A stretch of 64,000 bases of DNA from Salinicola corii (GTDB taxonomy: Bacteria > Pseudomonadota > Gammaproteobacteria > Pseudomonadales > Halomonadaceae): NCBI RefSeq assembly GCF_008298015.1, contig NZ_VTPX01000007.1, positions 1-64,000 of the forward strand, in the 5' to 3' direction. The position numbers and the translations under genes are program-made. Positions within the stretch are counted from its first letter, which is position 1; each line of letters opens with the position of its first letter. The notes under the pieces were generated by a model. That model did not search any database and was not told the origin of the DNA. It saw only the letters and a list, made by a program, of their open reading frames with translations. Shown in pieces: positions 7,039 through 14,474 of this stretch.

Positions 7039-7785
7039 ATGTCCGGATTCGAAGCCGCCGCCACTGCACTGCCGCCGGGGTGCCACTCGCCACTGAGCGA
7101 ATGGCCCTGGCGGGAGGCTTGGCCCTGGGCGAGGTTCAGTGCCCTGCGTTTCGATCCCGGGATGCTATGCGAAGCCGATCTCGATGCCTGGCACCTCTCG
7201 CTACCGGATCGTCTGGCAACGGCAGCGGCCAAGCGTCGGGCCGAATTCCTGGCTGGCCGCCTGAGCGCCCGCCACGCGTTCGCCGAGCTGACAGGTTCAC
7301 CGGCGACGCCGGCGCAGGATCCCGAGCGGCTCCCCCGCTGGCCAGCGGGTACCGTCGGCTCGATCACCCACAGCCGGGGGTTGGCGGCGGCGGTGGTCGC
7401 CGGACAGGAAGCGTGTCGCGGCATCGGCCTGGATGCCGAGGTGGAGATGACCGCTGAACGCGCGCGACGTCTGGCGCCACAGATCCTGGTGGCATCGGAA
7501 CGCGCCTGGTTCGACGACCTGCCCGGTGAGCGACAGGGGGAGTTCCTCACCGTGGCGTTCTCGCTCAAGGAGAGCCTGTTCAAGGCGCTCTACCCGCTGG
7601 TGCGTCGGCGCTTCTACTTTCCCCATGCCCAAGTGACCGCCTGGAACGCCGACGAAGGAACCGTCGCGATCGAACTGCTGGAGACACTGTCGCCGGAGTG
7701 GCGGGCCGGCGCTCGGCTGACCGGGCAGGTGGCGAAAATCGACGACTATCTCTTGACGCTGATCGCGATCTCGCGAGAATCGTGA
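7039..7785 (+). CDS. 4'-phosphopantetheinyl transferase, EntD type
   Basis: A 248-residue Sfp/EntD-superfamily enzyme that moves phosphopantetheine from CoA to carrier-protein serines. Motifs seen: KRRAEFLAGR (65-74), GSITHS (107-112), GLDAE (130-134, Mg-binding acidic residues) and FSLKESLFKAL (about 174-184, the W/F-S-x-KE-s-x-x-K box). EntD-type enzymes usually serve NRPS siderophore synthases, yet the siderophore genes downstream are NRPS-independent, so its carrier-protein client must lie elsewhere (possibly fatty-acid or another NRPS). It starts 3 bases after the YceI-like gene. No good ribosome-binding site, which suggests coupling. Confidence 0.85.
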   Translation: MSGFEAAATALPPGCHSPLSEWPWREAWPWARFSALRFDPGMLCEADLDAWHLSLPDRLATAAAKRRAEFLAGRLSARHAFAELTGSPATPAQDPERLPRWPAGTVGSITHSRGLAAAVVAGQEACRGIGLDAEVEMTAERARRLAPQILVASERAWFDDLPGERQGEFLTVAFSLKESLFKALYPLVRRRFYFPHAQVTAWNADEGTVAIELLETLSPEWRAGARLTGQVAKIDDYLLTLIAISRES

Positions 7786-7852
7786 GCGACCAAACTAATT
7801 TCACTGAAGCGCGATCGCCCGTGCGATCGGCTCGCCAGCGGAACCTGATCCC

Positions 7853-8749
7853 ATGATCAAGTGGATACTGATACTGCTTTTCGTCGCCAGCGTGCTCTAT
7901 ACGCACTATCGCGGGCGCGTGCGTCACAAGCCGTTGCGCCAGCTCTCCGATCACTCGACCTTCATGTCGCCGATCAATGCGCTGATGACGCTGTTCGGGC
8001 GCGACAAGGATCGCCCCTACCACGACCTGCGGAACTACCCGGAGCTCGAACGCCTGACCGGCAACTGGGAGACGATCCGCGACGAGGCGATGGCGCTGCA
8101 GGACCACATCAAGGCCTCTTCCCGCTACGACGACGCCGGTTTCAACTCCTTCTTCCGCCGCGGCTGGAAGCGCTTCTACCTGAAGTGGTACGGCGAGAGC
8201 CACGCCTCCGCCGAGCAGCTCTGCCCGCGGACCACGCAGCTGTTGGCAGGCATTCCCAACGTCAAGGCCGCGATGTTCGCCGAGCTGCCGGCGGGCAGTC
8301 ATCTGACCCTGCACCGGGACCCGTATGCCGGCTCCCTGCGCTATCACCTGGGCCTGATCACACCCAACGACGATCGCTGCTACATCGATGTCGATGGCGA
8401 GAAGTACAGCTGGCGCGACGGCGAGGCCGTGATGTTCGACGAGACCTATCTGCACCGCGCCGAAAACGGCTCCGAGCAGAACCGCATCATCCTGTTCTGC
8501 GACATCGAACGTCCGATGAAATATGGCTGGGCCCGCAGTCTCAACCACTTCTTCGGGCGTACCGTGATGGCCGCCGCCAGCTCGCCCAACGACGACAGCG
8601 ACCGCACCGGCGGGCTGAATCGCGCCTTCAAGTACATCTACGCGGTGCGGCGCCAGGGCAAGGCGCTCAAGAAGCGCAACAAGTCGCTCTACTACGCCAT
8701 CAAGTGGGCACTGTTCGCCATCGTGATCATCGCCATCATTGCCTGGTGA
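7853..8749 (+). CDS. lpxO: LpxO-like lipid A 2-hydroxylase
   Basis: A 298-residue Fe(II)/2-oxoglutarate-dependent oxygenase of the aspartyl/asparaginyl beta-hydroxylase fold. An N-terminal membrane anchor (about 3-18) and a C-terminal hydrophobic segment (about 278-298) put it in the membrane. The iron ligands are visible in SHLTLHRDPYAG (H-x-D) and in DETYLHRAEN (second His), with R downstream (NRIILF) for 2-oxoglutarate. LpxO adds a 2-hydroxyl to a secondary acyl chain of lipid A. It stands alone between the PPTase and the TonB receptor. Substrate assignment rests on family resemblance. Confidence 0.75.
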   Translation: MIKWILILLFVASVLYTHYRGRVRHKPLRQLSDHSTFMSPINALMTLFGRDKDRPYHDLRNYPELERLTGNWETIRDEAMALQDHIKASSRYDDAGFNSFFRRGWKRFYLKWYGESHASAEQLCPRTTQLLAGIPNVKAAMFAELPAGSHLTLHRDPYAGSLRYHLGLITPNDDRCYIDVDGEKYSWRDGEAVMFDETYLHRAENGSEQNRIILFCDIERPMKYGWARSLNHFFGRTVMAAASSPNDDSDRTGGLNRAFKYIYAVRRQGKALKKRNKSLYYAIKWALFAIVIIAIIAW

Positions 8750-8775
8750 GCGGCCGGGCCGGCACACCCCGGCCC

Positions 8776-8809
8776 TTCCCTCTTCCCTCTTCCCTCTTCC
8801 CTCTTCCCC
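8776..8809. repeat. TTCCCTC heptamer tandem repeat
   Basis: Four exact TTCCCTC units (8776-8803) followed by a partial fifth, 27 bases after the lpxO stop. A simple-sequence repeat of this kind is prone to slipped-strand copy change; here it lies outside any gene. Confidence 0.8.
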
Positions 8810-8857
8810 GGATCGTCCGGCACTCGCCGCCCTCACCGTATCGTTCTTCTCTTTTTT

Positions 8858-8876
8858 GAAAATAATTGTCATTGCG
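8858..8876. promoter_or_regulatory. Fur-box-like sequence upstream of TonB receptor
   Basis: GAAAATAATTGTCATTGCG matches the classical 19-bp Fur consensus (GATAATGATAATCATTATC) at 12 positions, about 85 bases upstream of the receptor start. It suits iron repression of the receptor. Confidence 0.5.
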
Positions 8877-8926
8877 GTTCAGAAACCGGACGCCCCTACG
8901 TCTTCTTATTGGCAACACTCATGGAT

Positions 8927-8945
8927 AAGAACGATTTTCATTCAA
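8927..8945. promoter_or_regulatory. Second Fur-box-like sequence upstream of receptor
   Basis: The core AACGATTTTCATT (8930-8942) matches 10 of 13 central Fur-consensus positions and lies 20 bases before the receptor ATG. Together with 8858-8876 it would give a tandem Fur site. Confidence 0.5.
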
Positions 8946-8961
8946 GGGGAGTCTGTCGTTC

Positions 8962-11097
8962 ATGCATTACGTTCTGCGCTACCCAGCAAGTGCACTGGCC
9001 TGCGCCTGCCTGTCGCTTCCCGTCTGGGCCCAGCAGACGGGCGACAACACCGTCGCCACCCCGGCGTCGGCTGAAACCGCCAACCTCGATACCGTCACGG
9101 TGACCGGGCAGTCGGCCGCGACCAAGACCGAAACGCCCATCGTCGAGACGCCGCAGACCGTATCCAACGTCGACCGTGCCGAGATGGACGAACGCGGCGT
9201 GCGCACGGTGCGCGAAGCGGCGCAGTACACGCCGGGGGTCTATACCAACCAGGTCGGCGCCTCCAATCGGTACGACTATCTGGTCATGCGGGGGTTCTCC
9301 GACGGCAGCCTGAGCAACACCTATCTCGACGGGCTCAAGGTGATGGGCGACGCCAACGGCTACAGCTCGATGGTGATCGATCCGTGGTTCCTGGATAACG
9401 TCGAGATCGTCAAGGGGCCGGCCTCGGTGCTCTACGGGCGCTCGTCTCCCGGTGGCCTCGTGGCCTTGACCAGCAAGAAGCCGCTGTTCGAGAACCGCAA
9501 CGAGCTCCGTTTCAGCACCGGCACCAATAGCCAGCGCAGTGCCGCGTTCGACTTCTCCGGCCCGCTGGACGACGAGCGTCGCGTCGCCTATCGCCTGGTC
9601 GGCATCGGCAGCAAGGCGGACACCCAGTTCGATCATGTCGAAGAGGAGCGCTACGCCATCGCGCCCTCGATCACCTGGGACGCCACCGACGACACCAGCA
9701 TCACCCTGATGGCCTACCTGCAGAAGGATCCGGAAGGCGGCTATCACTCCGGCGTGCCCTACGAGGGCGCCGTCAGCCGCCACAACGGCCGCCATATCAG
9801 CAACGACTTCTTCGACGGCGAGGCCGACTACGACAAGTTCGAACGCACCCAGCGCATGTTCGGCTACAACCTCGAGCACCGCTTCAGCGACAACGTCACC
9901 GGTCGTCAGAAACTGCGCTACCTGAACTCGGACGTCGAGCTGAACCAGGTCTACGGCTTCGGCTGGGTATCGCCGGACTCCAACGAGCTGAACCGCTACT
10001 ACTCCGGCGGACGCGAGTCGCTGCAGGCGTGGACCGTCGACAACCAGGTGGAAGCGAAGCTCAAGAGCGGTTTCATCGACCACACCGTGCTGGTCGGCGT
10101 GGATTATCAGAAGCGCAAGAATGACGTCACCTGGACCTACGGCTCCTTCCCCAATCTCGATGCTTTCAACCCCAGTTATGGTGCGGACCCCGAAGTGCCG
10201 GGTATCTACACGTCGGCCGATGAGCGTCATGAACTCAGCCAGACCGGGATCTACCTGCAGGATCAGATGGCGATCGATCAGTGGCGCCTCACCTTGGGCG
10301 GCCGCTACGACTGGGTCGATATCAAGAACAAGAACCATCTCAACGATAGCGAAAGCACACTCGACGACACCCAGTTCAGCGGTCGTGCCGGCGCGCTCTA
10401 CCTGCTCGACAATGGCCTCGCGCCCTACCTGAGCTACAACACCGCCTTCACGCCGACCAGTTTCGTCGATGCGGAAGGCGATCTACTGGAACCCATGGAA
10501 GGCGAACAGTGGGAGACCGGGCTCAAGTACCAGCCGCCAGGAAGCCGCGATCTCTATACCTTGTCGCTATTCCGGATCAATCAGGAAAACGTGGCCACCA
10601 AGGAGCAGCCCAACGACCCTTATCGCTCCGTAGGCGAGATCCGCTCCCAGGGCATCGAGCTGCAGGCCCGGGCCTGGATGACCGACAACTTCCGACTGCA
10701 GGCCGGCTACAGCTATACCGACATTCGCTACACCAAGAGCGACGACCCGGAAGAGGACGGCAACTACGCCATCTATGCGCCGCGCCACCAGGCCAGCCTG
10801 TGGGGGCACTATGCCTTTGATCGCGGTGCGCTCGACGGGCTCGATGCCGGCCTGGGCGTGCGCTACTACGCGGATGTCTATGCCGATCGCGCCAACACCG
10901 AAACGGTGCCCGACTACACCCTGGTGGATGCCGCGGTGGGTTATGACCTGAGCCAGGTCGGTCTGCAAGGGGTCAGCGCCCGGGTCAACGTCGGCAACCT
11001 GCTCGACAAGGAGTACGTGGCGTCGTGCAACTCCCTCGAGTACTGCTACTTCGGCGCGGAGCGTAACGTCACCGCGACCGTTTCCTATCAGTTCTGA
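8962..11097 (+). CDS. TonB-dependent ferric-siderophore receptor (FoxA/FhuA type)
   Basis: A 711-residue outer-membrane receptor: signal peptide (1-23, ending VWAQ), TonB box LDTVTVTG near residue 46, plug domain (about 60-170, with VRTVREAAQYTPGV and VEIVKGPASVLYGRSSPGGLV), then a 22-strand barrel ending in the aromatic terminus VSYQF. The plug motifs are those of hydroxamate receptors (FhuA/FoxA/FoxR). There is no N-terminal secretin/TonB signalling domain, so it is not a surface-signalling transducer. Fur-like boxes precede it and GGGGAG is before the ATG. Placed next to DfoJAC-like genes it probably takes up the ferric form of the siderophore made there; ligand is inferred from context. 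Confidence 0.85.
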   Translation: MHYVLRYPASALACACLSLPVWAQQTGDNTVATPASAETANLDTVTVTGQSAATKTETPIVETPQTVSNVDRAEMDERGVRTVREAAQYTPGVYTNQVGASNRYDYLVMRGFSDGSLSNTYLDGLKVMGDANGYSSMVIDPWFLDNVEIVKGPASVLYGRSSPGGLVALTSKKPLFENRNELRFSTGTNSQRSAAFDFSGPLDDERRVAYRLVGIGSKADTQFDHVEEERYAIAPSITWDATDDTSITLMAYLQKDPEGGYHSGVPYEGAVSRHNGRHISNDFFDGEADYDKFERTQRMFGYNLEHRFSDNVTGRQKLRYLNSDVELNQVYGFGWVSPDSNELNRYYSGGRESLQAWTVDNQVEAKLKSGFIDHTVLVGVDYQKRKNDVTWTYGSFPNLDAFNPSYGADPEVPGIYTSADERHELSQTGIYLQDQMAIDQWRLTLGGRYDWVDIKNKNHLNDSESTLDDTQFSGRAGALYLLDNGLAPYLSYNTAFTPTSFVDAEGDLLEPMEGEQWETGLKYQPPGSRDLYTLSLFRINQENVATKEQPNDPYRSVGEIRSQGIELQARAWMTDNFRLQAGYSYTDIRYTKSDDPEEDGNYAIYAPRHQASLWGHYAFDRGALDGLDAGLGVRYYADVYADRANTETVPDYTLVDAAVGYDLSQVGLQGVSARVNVGNLLDKEYVASCNSLEYCYFGAERNVTATVSYQF

Positions 11098-11152
11098 TCT
11101 CACCGGAAGGAAACCCCACACAGACCATTCGACCACGCGGGCGCCTGGCTAA

Positions 11153-11275
11153 GCTCTGTCTGAAAAATCGGCGAAAGAGGACCGGGCTGGCGCTCCAGTT
11201 TACAGGGTGTAAATGAGCATTTTGAGCCGATTTTTAACACCGTATGGTTAAGCGCAGACATTTTTCAGACAAAGC
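11153..11275. repeat. 123-bp inverted-repeat element (MITE/REP-like), copy 1
   Basis: Terminal repeats GCTCTGTCTGAAAAAT (11153-11168) and the complement of GCTTTGTCTGAAAAAT (11260-11275), 15 of 16 matching. An inner pair AAAAATCGGC (11163-11172) and GCCGATTTTT (11226-11235) also matches exactly. It shares AAATCGGCGA and GCGCAGACATTT, in the same order, with the element at 41399-41541. No coding capacity. Confidence 0.6.
11199..11213. promoter_or_regulatory. TTTACA-N3-TGTAAA palindrome
   Basis: TTTACAGGGTGTAAA lies within the interspersed element and shares TTACA-N3-TGTAA with the palindrome at 31585-31599. Binding function is only suggested by symmetry. Confidence 0.3.
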
Positions 11276-11522
11276 GTAGCGCCCGCCAGGCGAACCGGGA
11301 GGCAAGGACGCCTTCCCGTCTCGACTCGCCACGCGACAATCCGGCCCGGCAGTCTCTGGCGGCAACGCCACCGGGCCATCAAGTACGCATCAACGCACTC
11401 GAGGTTCATCGACGCGCGCCCACGGCGTCGCGTAGGCCGCGCCTTTGTCCGATGGAACGTCATCTCGGCGATTCCGGCCATCGGCTCAGGCGCCCGAAGA
11501 GAGGCAATCAGGAGGATCTGCC

Positions 11523-13106
11523 ATGCGATACGACACGGAGCTTGCTCCCGCCATTGTGCTACCACGCTCCCGGCCCGACGGCCGGAACGACCCGCTGGCC
11601 CTGTTCAACGAGCAGTCGCTGGACGCCTACCGCAGCGGCATGCAGCGCTGCGTCGAGCTGGTCCGGCACACCCTGACCCGCGCCCGGAATCCCTGCAGCG
11701 GCATCGAGCCCCAGGAGCTGCAGCCCGCCTTCCAAGCGATCGACCTCGACCGACCGCTCGACGATCTCGAGGCCAGTCTCGAGGAGCTGCAGCGGCTCTA
11801 TCTCGATCACGCCGTGTATTTCCACCACCCGCGCTACGTCGCGCATCTCAACTGCCCGATCACGCTGCCATCAATCCTGGCCGAGGCGATCGCCACGCCG
11901 CTCAACACGGCGGTGGAGACCTGGGACCAGAGCGCCGGCGCGACCCTGATCGAACAGAAGCTGATCGACTGGACCGCCGCCCGCGTCGGGCTCGGCGAGG
12001 ATGCCGACGGCGTGTTCACCAGCGGCGGCACCCAGTCCAACCTGATGGCATTGAGTATCGCCCGCGACAGTGCCTGCGAAGCGATGCCCGGACACGCCGG
12101 CAATCGCCATCACGGGCTCCCCTCGAACTTCCGCCAGCTACGCATCCTCACCTCCGAGGTCAGCCACTTCAGCGTGCAGAAGGCCGCCGCGCTGCTGGGT
12201 CTCGGCTATGACGCCGTGATCGCCGTGCCGAGTGATGCCAGCAAGCGCATGGATATCGCCGCGCTGCAGGCGGCGCTGAAGGAATGCGACGAGGCGGGGC
12301 TGATCCCGTTCGCGATCGTCGCCACCGCGGGCACCACCGACTTCGGCAGCATCGACCCGATTCCCACCATGGCCGAACTCTGCCGCCAGCGCGGCATCTG
12401 GCTGCATGTGGATGCGGCCTACGGCGGCGGGCTGCTGCTCTCCCGCCGGCACCGTCACTGGCTCGCCGGGATCGAGCAGGCGGACTCGGTCAGCATCGAT
12501 TACCACAAGACCTTCTTCCAGCCGGTGAGCTGCAGCGCCTGCCTGGTTCGCGATCGCCGCCAGCTGCGCCACATCACCTACCACGCCGACTACCTCAATC
12601 CCCGCGATCAGGCCGAGGGAGGTACCCCGGACCTGGTCAACAAGAGCCTGCAGACGACCCGGCGCTTCGACGCCCTGAAGCTGTGGATGAGCCTGCGCAC
12701 GCTGGGCGCCGAGCGCCTGGGCGACCATCTCGACCAGGTGATCGAACTGGCGCAGCAGGCCTACCGGGCCATGCGCCAGCGGGACGACATCGAGGTGTTG
12801 CTGCCGCCGGCGTTGAGCACGCTGGTCTTCCGTTACCGTCCCGACGACGTGGACGACGACGGCGATCTCGACACGCTCAATCAGCAGATCCGCCAGACAC
12901 TGTCGCGACGCGGCGAGGCGGTCGTCGCCGGCACCCGGGTCGACGGCCGCTTCCATCTCAAGTTCACGCTGCTCAACCCCATGACCCGCCTCGCGGAGCT
13001 GGTGGCGCTGGTCGCGGAGATCGCCCGGATCGGCGAATCGCTGGCACCGTCCCTGACATCGCCGTCCGCTCGTCCATCCCCCGTCTGGAGCCAGTCATCA
13101 TGCTGA
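11523..13106 (+). CDS. dfoJ: PLP decarboxylase for siderophore diamine (DfoJ/DesA-like)
   Basis: A 527-residue group II pyridoxal-phosphate decarboxylase. The PLP lysine is K329 in DYHKTFFQPVSCSAC; the HVDAAYGGG segment binds cofactor. In hydroxamate siderophore clusters this family makes the diamine (cadaverine from lysine, or putrescine/1,3-diaminopropane from ornithine/diaminobutyrate). The downstream hydroxylase and acyltransferase-synthetase fusion match the Erwinia DfoJ-DfoA-DfoC order, so lysine to cadaverine is the favoured reaction; the exact substrate cannot be read by eye. The ATG at 11523 follows AGGAGG; a longer frame upstream lacks support. The stop overlaps the next start by 7 bases. 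Confidence 0.75.
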   Translation: MRYDTELAPAIVLPRSRPDGRNDPLALFNEQSLDAYRSGMQRCVELVRHTLTRARNPCSGIEPQELQPAFQAIDLDRPLDDLEASLEELQRLYLDHAVYFHHPRYVAHLNCPITLPSILAEAIATPLNTAVETWDQSAGATLIEQKLIDWTAARVGLGEDADGVFTSGGTQSNLMALSIARDSACEAMPGHAGNRHHGLPSNFRQLRILTSEVSHFSVQKAAALLGLGYDAVIAVPSDASKRMDIAALQAALKECDEAGLIPFAIVATAGTTDFGSIDPIPTMAELCRQRGIWLHVDAAYGGGLLLSRRHRHWLAGIEQADSVSIDYHKTFFQPVSCSACLVRDRRQLRHITYHADYLNPRDQAEGGTPDLVNKSLQTTRRFDALKLWMSLRTLGAERLGDHLDQVIELAQQAYRAMRQRDDIEVLLPPALSTLVFRYRPDDVDDDGDLDTLNQQIRQTLSRRGEAVVAGTRVDGRFHLKFTLLNPMTRLAELVALVAEIARIGESLAPSLTSPSARPSPVWSQSSC

Positions 13107-14422
13107 GCCGCATCTACGACTTCATCGCCGTCGGCCTGGGGCCGTTCAACCTCGGCCTGGCCTGCCTGACCGATCCCATCGACGATCTCGACGGCCTGTT
13201 CCTCGAGCGCCGTTCGAGCTTCGACTGGCACCCCGGGCTGCTGCTCGAGGACGCCACCCTGCAGACGCCCTTCATGGCCGATCTGGTCACCCTGGCCGAC
13301 CCGACCAGCCGTTTCAGTTTTCTCAATTATCTGAAATCCCAGGGGCGACTCTACAACTTCTACATCCGCGAGGACTTCTTCCTGCTGCGCAGCGAGTACA
13401 ACCGGTACTGCCAGTGGGTCACCACGCAGCTCGAGTCGCTGCGCTTCAATCGCGATGTCCAGAGCATCACCTACGACGACGCCGAGCAGTGCTATCGCAT
13501 CCGCTGCCGCGATACTCGAAAGAACGAGAATCGTATCTACCGCGCCCGCCGACTGGTGCTGGGCACCGGCAACGAGCCGATGATTCCGACGTGCTGCCAG
13601 CCGGTGGCGGAGCGCGTGGTGCACTCCTCCCGCTATCTCGATCACAAGGCCGCGCTGCAGGCGAAGTCGGCGATCACGATCGTCGGCAGCGGCCAGAGCG
13701 CCGCCGAGATCTATCTCGACCTGCTCGAGGAGATCGACACCCACGACTATACCCTGAGCTGGGTCACCCGCTCGCCGCGCTTCTTCCCGCTGGAGTACGG
13801 CAAGCTGACGCTCGAGATGACCTCGCCGGATTACATCGACTATTTCCACGCCCTGCCCGAGGCGACCCGGGACGAGCTGATGCGCCAGCAGAAGGGGCTC
13901 TACAAGGGCATCAATCTCGAGCTCATCAACACCATCTACGACCGCCTCTACACCAAGAGCCTGCAGGGCAAGGTGGATACCCACCTGCTGACCTGCGCCC
14001 AGCTCGAGAGCTGCCGCTTCGATGCCGCCCATCGCCGCTTCGACCTGACCTTCACCCACACCGAGCAGGACCGGCGCTTCGAACACCAGACGGAGGGCGT
14101 GATCCTGGCCACCGGCTACGCGGCGCAGACACCCGCCTTCCTCGCTCCGATCGAGCAGCGGATCCGCCGCGACGGCGCCGGACGCTATGCGGTCAGCCGT
14201 TACTACGGCATCGGCATCGACGACGACATCTTCGTCCAGAACGCCGAGCTGCATACCCACGGCCTGGTCGCCCCCGATCTCGGCATGGCGTGCTACCGCA
14301 ACGCCTGCATCATCCGCGAACTCGCCGGCCGCGAGGTCTATCCCGTGGAGCGCGGCTTCACCTTCCAGGACTTCGGCGCACCCGACGACCGCGTGTTCCA
14401 GCCGCAGCGAGCCACGGCATGA
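13100..14422 (+). CDS. dfoA: Diamine/lysine N-hydroxylase (DfoA/DesB/IucD family)
   Basis: A 440-residue FAD- and NADPH-dependent N-hydroxylating monooxygenase. Motifs: GLGPFNL (12-18, FAD), IVGSGQSAAE (194-203, NADPH) and ATGYA near the C-terminus. It hydroxylates a primary amine of the diamine (cadaverine in the desferrioxamine pathway) before acylation. Its ATG overlaps the decarboxylase stop by 7 bases and the fused acyltransferase-synthetase follows 52 bases later, so the three form one operon. In aerobactin-type clusters the homologue acts on lysine; the adjacent decarboxylase argues for the diamine here. Confidence 0.8.
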   Translation: MLSRIYDFIAVGLGPFNLGLACLTDPIDDLDGLFLERRSSFDWHPGLLLEDATLQTPFMADLVTLADPTSRFSFLNYLKSQGRLYNFYIREDFFLLRSEYNRYCQWVTTQLESLRFNRDVQSITYDDAEQCYRIRCRDTRKNENRIYRARRLVLGTGNEPMIPTCCQPVAERVVHSSRYLDHKAALQAKSAITIVGSGQSAAEIYLDLLEEIDTHDYTLSWVTRSPRFFPLEYGKLTLEMTSPDYIDYFHALPEATRDELMRQQKGLYKGINLELINTIYDRLYTKSLQGKVDTHLLTCAQLESCRFDAAHRRFDLTFTHTEQDRRFEHQTEGVILATGYAAQTPAFLAPIEQRIRRDGAGRYAVSRYYGIGIDDDIFVQNAELHTHGLVAPDLGMACYRNACIIRELAGREVYPVERGFTFQDFGAPDDRVFQPQRATA

Positions 14423-14474
14423 CCGCTGTCGCGCGCCAGTTCGCCATTACCGTTTGCCGTCAGGAGAGAGACGC

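Larger units (their letters stand above)
11098..11522. other. Intergenic region with a short interspersed element
   Basis: Between the receptor and the decarboxylase. The first half holds the inverted-repeat element at 11153-11275; the second half (11276-11510) shows no gene, no clear Fur box and no terminator. The AGGAGG at about 11511 serves the decarboxylase. Confidence 0.6.

Noticed and set aside
8739-9103. Small plus-strand frames before the TonB receptor
   Set aside because: They run through the heptamer repeat and Fur-like boxes and into the receptor in another frame; no family resemblance.
11248-11565. Minus-strand frame in the receptor-decarboxylase intergenic region
   Set aside because: No ribosome-binding site or recognisable domain, and it runs through the interspersed repeat and into dfoJ.
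12284-13099. Long plus-strand frame running into the N-hydroxylase gene from within dfoJ
   Set aside because: It overlaps the decarboxylase in another frame and has arginine/proline-rich, family-free sequence; the true start of the hydroxylase is 13100.
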